From Onchidella celtica (taxonomy: Eukaryota; Mollusca; Gastropoda; Systellommatophora; Onchidiidae): DNA of 64,000 nucleotides. The DNA lies in assembly GCA_963931925.1 (NCBI GenBank), contig OZ007569.1, positions 18,706,482 to 18,770,481 on the forward strand, given 5' to 3'. How positions within the stretch are numbered: position 1 is the stretch's first letter; each line of letters opens with the position of its first letter. Below are positions 57,041 through 64,000 of the stretch, in pieces. Position numbers and translations under genes: made by a program. The notes beneath the pieces were generated by a model. The model was given only the letters and a program-made list of their open reading frames with translations. It made no database searches and was not told the origin of the DNA.

Positions 57041-60000
57041 GTAGGCTACACGTACTTTATTACACAGGTCGAAAACGATCCACTCTATGAACGTGATGAA
57101 TTACTAACGTTCTCGAAGACATGTCTGGACTTCATTTACCATCACCATCAAAGCCCAACGCAGATTCCCTCCTAAAATCCAGAGCAAATAAATTGACTCT
57201 TTTATTTGGATCTCTACCTACTCAACACCTGTGGATGTCAGGGAGTTGCCAGCTTTTTAACTTTTTCTGGACTTGACAATGCATACCTCGTTGCTGCATT
57301 ATGATTATCATCACTCCCTGAGTTCTTCATCATGCTATAAGGCATGTTTTTGCATGTCACCAGCAATGCAATACTCCACGTCCAGAATTTGATCACATGC
57401 ACATTTTAAGTCGTCAAAGCATTAATTTCATTCAAGTGCTGCAACTCAAACTGTGCTTTATGCATTGTTCCTTTTTTTTTTTTTTAAATGTAAGTTTACA
57501 CTGTCTGTGGGCTATGCAAAATGTTTCCTGGTAAGCTAGGTCACTGTTGGCTGTGGTTTTTGAAATTAATATTATAAATATAAATAGCCACCCACTTCCA
57601 TTCCAATGATCGATCTGATTAACATCAATTATACCCATAAAGTGAACATCTCAGCCATGTAGAAATCAGCCATCATGGGTGATTAAGATCAGTCCCAGTG
57701 ATCAGAAAAAGCCTTTATATCTAATTCTGATTGCTGGCATAATTGCCTGATTGTGTATAAGTGGCAATAACAAAACATGGGAGCCCTTGGTCCTGATTTC
57801 TCGAGCTACAAACCTAATGTACAGTAAGAAAGAAAGAGAAATATAAAGTTTGCGAGCTTCTTATTATCATGCATTGCGATTTAACAAATCCAGGTCATGC
57901 TGCATTTGTAATTCCTAGAATTTCTTATTCCATCCTGTTTAAAACGGACAAATTTACTATTTGTTCATAGTATGTTAATTTTATACCTTTACAAAGGAAA
58001 AGGAAACATTTAAATTATTTTTTGTCAAATAAATGTTTAGAAACATGAAGATTTACAGATGTTACAGTAAAGCCTTTCATGTATGTAATAAAACTGACAA
58101 AACAAAATTAAAGAAATGAATTTAATATTTTTACGCCAGCAGCTCAAATCTGTTCTACTACAGAGGATGAAGCAGTTGTGTACTGTTAATAGGTGAAGTC
58201 TTTGTTAATAACTCTTTCGGGACAATCTCCGATTTATCGCCGCCAGTGAAAAACGTGTTTGGACACATCGCTGATTTGTATTCTGCATTCAATTCTCTTT
58301 TGTTTGATGTATACATGTCTAACATTTTACTTTACTTTCAATATTTTTTTTTCTGTAAGCGTTTTTCTGAACCATGCTGTTTTTTTCCAAAGTGGGAAAA
58401 AATTAACTACGCCCAGACTTGACGGAAGCCATCCTGACAGAGTTAAAGGGCTTTCAGCTGCTGATGTTGGCCCCCAAAATAGTGTCCAGAATTACGATAC
58501 AACTCTTAAAATCCCAGTATCACATCATTGTGTGTGGTATGTGTTAGTTCCTTTTATGTATCACTTTCTCGGGACAACTTAGAAGGTAGAGGAGAGACAG
58601 ATGTTCAAATTTAAACAAGGAGGAAAATGTTTGATTTTATAAAAGATTTGTTAAATAGTGTCTGTTTACAGGTGCATGACTGTGAACGAGAATGCAACGA
58701 AGGTCTTGTTGCAGTGAACCCAGGTTTGAGTTTGGTAGATGGTCACACTGTTGTCGTCCGCACTGATGCCAAGGATGTTGTGGCAAGTGGGAAAGTGGTA
58801 CTTATCAGTGGCGGTGGCTCAGGTCATGAGCCAGGACATGCAGGTAGTGACAGGAAAAGTCTAACTCTAATTCCACAAATTAAGAATAATTAGAATCTAA
58901 CATTTGCATGATGTCAACTGAAGATCAAATTTGCCCATATACAGAGTGTCTCAAAAAAATGTATGTTATACTAAACACTTTGATAAGATTTATAATCCAA
59001 ATTAAAAAGGACAGATTTGCAATTATTTGAATTAACACATGTGTTCATACTGATGGCCATTCTCGGCCAGATTCTGATGACAACACAGTTCAGTAGAGTT
59101 GCAAATGATTTTAAACAGTTCATTTGCATGTTTGTGTGCACCCCATACACATATCGATGGTGTTGTGCTCTAACCGTGTAACTGGAAAAAATTGACCACT
59201 CATTTTTTTAGCTAAAAAAAATAGTCACCATGCTTTTCCGGGGATTCCCTATTCAAATGGGAAGTCTACACGCACTATAAAAAGCAAAATTGAGCTTCAA
59301 AGCCTTCAATAGAACAATTCTAACCGTGTATGTGGCTGTTCTAATCGTGTGACTAGTTTCTGTAGCGGAATTTTGTCGTGCTCTAGTCGTAAGTGCCCGA
59401 CAATACTTTGTTTGATAACCGCGTAACAGAATTAGCCGGCTTTAAGACCTGCATTTTAAAAAAAGAATATATTATTATGACAGAAAGACACGTTTTGTTT
59501 GATTAATTATTAATTAATACGACCAAAAAGATATAGTCCTGTATAAAAAAACTTGCAAAAAGATATTTTTTTCGTCTTCTGGAAAACAATCCTGAAACCA
59601 GTTACACAGTTAGAGTACAACACCATCAATATGTTTTCTTGTAAGCTCATTTTGTCAGTTTATAGCCTTGTGGGACATTTAAACGTTATGTGCCAAATTT
59701 CAGCACCAAAGTATGTGTATTGTTCCTTGGTATAGTAATACTAATCCAGAGTTTCACATGAATTTTTTTCTATATTTAGGTTATGTTGGGAAAGGATGCT
59801 TAACAGCATGTGCGTGTGGATCTGTCTTCACATCTCCTCCACCAGGCTGTATCATGGCAGCTGTCAATGCAGCTTGTCAGGAACAAACAGGTTTGTTGTT
59901 TTACTAATGTTTTGATGTTTCTGGTGGATATGATAAATAGTGGATCAGAGCTGTTCAAGACTAAACTTTTACACCACTGCTAGTGAAAAAGGTTAACAAA

Positions 60001-63000
60001 TATCAAGGCCTCTGTTTGGCAACCTGCCCCTTTCAGACTAGATATTTGGTTTCTTTAGTGAGACCATGACATGAGTAAAGGCTCCATGAGCTTAGAAATG
60101 TTAAATTTTACAATTTTTTTATTACCTCACATATTACTAATGACTCCTACATTGAGGTAAAGCCAATATTAAACATTCTTCAAATGTATTTCTTCATTCC
60201 TTTATTTATGGTTCAAAATAATTTCGTCATTCCTTTATTTTATAATTGTTATGATCAGGATGTCAGGTGCTGATGATTGTGACCAATTATACTGGAGACC
60301 GTCTCAACTTTGGCATTGCATGTGAGAGGGCAAGAGTCAAAGGCCACAAGACGGAGATGGTGGTGGTTGGGGAAGACTGTGCCTTAGATTCTGTTGACCA
60401 TTCAGCAGGCAGACGTGGGCTTGCAGGAACTATGCTTATTCATAAGGTAATTTTCAATTGTTAACCCCCCCAGGCTGCATGCAATGGGTAAAGCCCGCTG
60501 ACCAGGGCAGTGACCTAATTCGTGGGGAATCTCATCTGGGTCAGTGACCCTTGCCGAGCTACGCAGCACAACCAGAATCGCAAAGCCACCAAGTGAAAAT
60601 AAAAAGATTTTATAAATCAATGCACAGTTCATTGTTTTGGGCATTTAGAAACATTACGATTAACAAATTGTGCATAGCTTAGATCAGAAAGAGTTAAAGT
60701 GATAACATGTAAACAGCAAAGTTCTTGTTTAATTCTCAGATTGCAGGGGCCATGGCAGAACAAGGGAAAACATTGGAGAACATGGTGTCAGCTCTCAATT
60801 CAATCAAAACAAAAATGGGTAATCCATTGATTATTTTTGTATTGATACTTACATCATCTGTGAAACAGACCAGGGGTCAAACAGTCCTTTCCCCAAATGT
60901 TCAAATAAGTATGTGAAGTGGCAACACAGAATCAGGTCAAAAAAATCAAGCAAAATGATGGTTGGGACCCAAAAGTTACCTTTTTGTGAATTGATAGTAG
61001 ACATAATGATATCTTTAAATTTAGAAAAAAAAAGGAAGAATATTATTTTGAACTCCAACCACCATTTCGTTTGTTTTCTCAACTTGACTGTCTGTGACAC
61101 ATTCCCTAATCCTGTGCTGTCACCTCACATATTTATTTGGACATTAGAAGATAGGATTGTTTCACCCCTAGTCTGTTTATTAAACATTTTCTAAACATAC
61201 TGAAATTTGCAAAATTGAGATCCCAAAAAAAATTATGGACAAAATAGGTGATATGCTGCTTAACTCTTTCCATGCCAAGGCCATTTCCACGTTTGTGCCA
61301 CGGACTTTTTGCTCGCGAAAAATCAAAGCAAGGGTGAATCAGAAAATTGAGAATTTTACCACCTGAAATCATTGAAACCTAAGCATGTTATATATCAAAT
61401 TGAAGGAAAATGGATGAAGAAGCTGAAAAACAAATAAAGAAGTGTATGATAGACAGGAATGTGAAGTACAAGCCAAGTTAAGAGCAGAGTCATGCCAAAC
61501 GAAACAAACCCCAAAATTGATATCGACGATAAATCGTGGGTTGGTTCAAATGCGGTCGGGCATATCGACGATATATTGGAGATTGGCATGGAAAGAGTTA
61601 ATATGTAAGTTGGCGTAGTCTGAAACATTGCATGTGAATGTAGATAATGCATGCAATGAATTATAAATTACTTTTTATTTTGTTTGCTGCATATCAAATT
61701 AGTCATTAGTATGGTACATCTGTTGTCTACATTTTAATCTTAAGCTGAAATTTGAATATGTATGAGCTATACCAAATGACTCACAATGTGCACTTATGCA
61801 TTGTTTCTGTTGTTTTCCATCATAGGCACCATAGGCCTCTCATTATCTCCATGTTCAGTGCCTGGATCAGGGCCCTCATTTACTCTCCAGTCCAATGAGA
61901 TGGAGCTTGGACTTGGTGAGATTTCTTCATATAGTAAATTTAGTAAATCTAGGAATTGTTGGAATGTAAGGAATATTGACAGAGTTGGTGTTACGCACTA
62001 AGTAAACTAGGTGATTGCCGACGAGGGCACTAATTGCTAAATTTGCAAATGATTTATAAAACAGCATCTTCACTGGACATTCAGCATCCATCCATGATAC
62101 TTTGTTAGAGCTTTTTCTATATATATATATATATTGCATAATGTAGGAAAAGGGTGAAATTTCCATAAGAATTTGTGAAGACTATTTTAAGTGAAACAAA
62201 AAAGTCATTATCTCTGATCTCCAACCACAGTTGTGTCACACTAATATAGTGAACTAATGTTTTGGTTTTTTCCTGCTTTTATTTATTTTTTTCTCCCGCT
62301 TTAAATTATTTTAGGTGTACATGGTGAGGCTGGTGTGAAGAGGATGAAGGTAAGTGTCTTGTAATATCTTTCAGTTCTTCTCATGTTTTACCATTTCATT
62401 TGTACATTGTGACACTAGTGATTAAGGCTTGGCTTTGTTGTAATTTTCTTTTATGCAGCAGTCCCACAGTTTTGTCAATTTTGTTTGGACATAATTTATA
62501 ACATTAGTGAAGGCATGACTTTTTATAATTTAGTTACAAGTATCAGTTCCATTGAATTTGTCAATTTTGTTTCTACATTATAACATTAGTGAGGGCATGA
62601 CTTTGCAGTAATTTTGTCAGTCTGTACAGTTCAGTTCCACTGAGTTTTGTCAACGTTGATTGTTTATGAAAATAACTTCAATGAAGGCATGACTTTTACA
62701 GTAATTCAGGTTTTTCTTCTTTTTTTTTTCACCTACGGGTAATGTAGAGTAAGTTGTATTTCCAGAAACTTTGTTTGTTGTATTTCCAAGTGTGAGTTTT
62801 CTGACTGTGTTTTGATTTGGGAACTGAGAGCTTTTGTTATATCGTTTGTATCTGTAGGAAGTAAGGTGGACTATTAAAAAAATACACTTAAAAGTGTGGG
62901 ACGAAAACTTTTCTCATGCAGTTACCAGCTCAGTCTATCTGTGCAGTTTGAAATAATGTTCTTATTTTGAATTTGATAGGTTCAGTCAGCCAAAGAGACA

Positions 63001-63797
63001 GTCAAGATCATGATGGATCACATGACCAATCCACAAACTTCCACACATATTGATATCAAGTCAGGTAGATCTAGCCGTGCCTTGCAGCTTGCATCACATT
63101 TTTTCTTTGAATAGGGCAACAGTTAGTCAGTGCAGCCTGTTTTTTTTTTTTTGTTGCTTTTGTTGTCTATGTCACTGCATATAGCCAGAGACAGAAAGTT
63201 TCATTTTATAACGTACCCATTAGGTGGTTGGTGGGCACTGCTAGCAGTGTCATTGTCTGTCCTGTCAAGCTGTTACATTCTGTCTGTCGTCTTGCTTTTC
63301 CCTAACATAATGTGACCACTTTCGAGTTGGCATGTTTTCTCCAAATGCAAACTCAAAGTCATTTTATAACCAATTGCTTTTTAATGTAATCCTCACATAA
63401 ATGTATTTTGTTGTAATAAAGATGTTTTCAAGACAATCGGAATGAATCTTGTCGAACTGTCATTTTGACCTTCAAATATGGATCTCATCAGTATTTTCAT
63501 AGCAACTCCTTTCGTTTGTGTGTGGGAAATAGTTTGATTTGAAATTCATAATAGAAATTGATCAATAATCTAAAAATTAGATCTTACAGCAACATTGTTT
63601 CGTTAGATTAATTACCTCTACAGTTGATGGATATTGGCAGAGAGAACCTGGGAAGACCCCAAAAAGATCATGTTCATAAATTGAATGTGTCTCCAATTTC
63701 TGGACAGGTGATCGAGTTGCCTTAATGGTGAACAATCTTGGTGGGACCTCAGTGCTGGAGCTCAACCTTGTTGCTAAGGAAGCCATTTCATATCTAG
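56999..63797 (+). CDS. TKFC: Triokinase/FMN cyclase (dihydroxyacetone kinase), first 9 coding exons, partial
   Basis: A cytosolic enzyme that phosphorylates dihydroxyacetone and glyceraldehyde with ATP and cyclises FAD to cyclic FMN. Exons: 56999-57040, 58672-58843, 59780-59890, 60259-60446, 60740-60818, 61826-61915, 62315-62349, 62980-63064, 63708-63797; all junctions are GT-AG and in phase. They encode about 297 residues, most of the N-terminal DhaK domain. GGGSGHEP is at 61-68, D122 is in [10 protein letters not shown], and H230 in GVHGEAG is the histidine that binds dihydroxyacetone covalently. [10 protein letters not shown] and MVNNLGG follow. The rest of DhaK and the ATP-binding DhaL domain lie beyond the window. 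Confidence 0.95.
58207..58245 (+). repeat. Fragment of a TTAA-type MITE end in TKFC intron 1
   Basis: TAACTCTTTC..ACAATCTCC.ATTTATCGCCG resembles the inverted right end of the element at 61260-61601. The other end was not found. Confidence 0.35.
58672..58843 (+). CDS. TKFC: TKFC exon 2 (GGGSGHEP)
   Basis: Acceptor GTTTACAG, donor GCAG|GTAGTG. It encodes [17 protein letters not shown] of the dihydroxyacetone pocket. Confidence 0.95.
59156..59627. mobile_element. MITE with 30-bp terminal inverted repeats, TKFC intron 2
   Basis: The left terminus GATGGTGTTGTGCTCTAACC (59156 on) and the right terminus ending GAGTACAACACCATC are inverted copies over 30 bp with two mismatches. Diverged TAACCGTGT motifs repeat inside. 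No ORF. Confidence 0.75.
59780..59890 (+). CDS. TKFC: TKFC exon 3
   Basis: Acceptor TATATTTAG, donor ACAG|GTTTGT. It encodes [20 protein letters not shown]. Confidence 0.94.
60259..60446 (+). CDS. TKFC: TKFC exon 4 (YTGDRLNFG)
   Basis: Acceptor ATGATCAG, donor AAG|GTAATT. It encodes [24 protein letters not shown] and [14 protein letters not shown]. Confidence 0.95.
60461..60697. mobile_element. TTAA-flanked element in TKFC intron 4
   Basis: It starts TTAACCCCCCCAGGCTGC and ends AGAAAGAGTTAA. Its left 100 bp is the reverse complement of the right end of 40027-40800. The right part differs, so it is a deletion derivative or a chimera. Confidence 0.5.
60740..60818 (+). CDS. TKFC: TKFC exon 5
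   Basis: Acceptor AATTCTCAG, donor ATGG|GTAATC. It encodes [20 protein letters not shown]. Confidence 0.92.
61260..61601. mobile_element. TTAA-flanked MITE with perfect 19-bp ends, TKFC intron 5
   Basis: TTAACTCTTTCCATGCCAA and its exact inverse bound 342 bp. TTAA duplications are the hallmark of piggyBac-type integration. The interior has repeated ATCGACGATA words and no transposase. Confidence 0.8.
61826..61915 (+). CDS. TKFC: TKFC exon 6
   Basis: Acceptor CCATCATAG, donor CTTG|GTGAGA. It encodes [20 protein letters not shown] and NEMELGLG. Confidence 0.94.
62315..62349 (+). CDS. TKFC: TKFC exon 7 (catalytic His, 35 nt)
   Basis: Acceptor ATTATTTTAG, donor AAG|GTAAGT. It encodes [12 protein letters not shown], with H230 equivalent to the substrate-binding His of DhaK. 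Confidence 0.92.
62420..62720 (+). repeat. Degenerate tandem repeat in TKFC intron 7
   Basis: Four diverged units start near 62420, 62506, 62588 and 62682, each with a core like GTGAAGGCATGACTTT then TAATTT. The period is about 83-94 bp. Confidence 0.65.
62980..63064 (+). CDS. TKFC: TKFC exon 8
   Basis: Acceptor TTTGATAG, donor TCAG|GTAGAT. It encodes [12 protein letters not shown]. Confidence 0.92.
63708..63797 (+). CDS. TKFC: TKFC exon 9 (last in window)
   Basis: Acceptor CTGGACAG, donor CTAG|GTAAGG. It encodes [20 protein letters not shown]. Confidence 0.93.
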
Positions 63798-64000
63798 GTA
63801 AGGCGGTTGTGAGGAGAATCTTTTAAGTGGTAACTACAAAGTCACAGATCTGGAATTGTGTGGGTTTAACTACAAACTTTCATTTTCCAGTGTGGTTTTT
63901 CTTCAATGTTAATGTGGCATCTCCTCACTTATATTATAATGTACTGTGACCATTTTCCTCTGCAACATGTGTATAGCCCTTTGATCCCTGGCCTGATTTT

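Overview
This is a window of animal nuclear DNA: AT-rich, with intron-rich genes, GT-AG splice sites, many short transposons and low-complexity tracts. The gene set (QPCT, SRF, TKFC) is metazoan. The mix of a GMR1-order gypsy element, RTE-like and L2-like LINEs, tRNA-derived SINEs and recurring AGGCCTA and TAGATCTAGA words suggests a marine or freshwater invertebrate, most likely a mollusc and perhaps a gastropod. That placement is inference, not proof. No bacterial-type operon, CRISPR array or rRNA gene was seen.

Layout. (1) 1-5878: the 3' part of a Ty3/gypsy retrotransposon on the + strand, with the order gag-protease-integrase-RT-RNase H and two homopolymer frameshifts. (2) 5900-9945, minus strand: three phase-compatible exons of a probable secreted coiled-coil protein whose 3' exons lie beyond the gypsy element. 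Its introns hold hairpin MITEs and tandem repeats. (3) 10.7-16.2 kb: an unassigned candidate exon, a tRNA-derived SINE, a decayed LINE split by a MITE, and a full-length RTE-like LINE with an intact 1,025-codon ORF. (4) 17806-28593, plus strand: a complete 8-exon QPCT gene (secreted glutaminyl-peptide cyclotransferase, 350 aa). Intron 1 carries a diverged internal duplication, and intron 4 an antisense L2-like LINE with an intact 1,043-codon ORF. (5) 28.6-42.7 kb: about 14 kb between the convergent QPCT and SRF genes, with dispersed repeats and no gene I could support. (6) 54825-42670, minus strand: a complete 8-exon SRF gene (502 aa). Three perfect CArG boxes lie 200-260 bp upstream of its start codon. 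(7) 56999 onward, plus strand: the first nine coding exons of TKFC (triokinase/FMN cyclase, DhaK domain), running off the window edge. SRF and TKFC are divergent.

The three named genes are unrelated in function: secretory peptide modification, actin/MAPK-responsive transcription, and dihydroxyacetone phosphorylation with FMN cyclisation. Their proximity is not an operon. The most informative signals are the GMR1-type pol order, the CArG triplet that suggests SRF autoregulation, and several MITE families, including TTAA-flanked ones, shared between introns of different genes.
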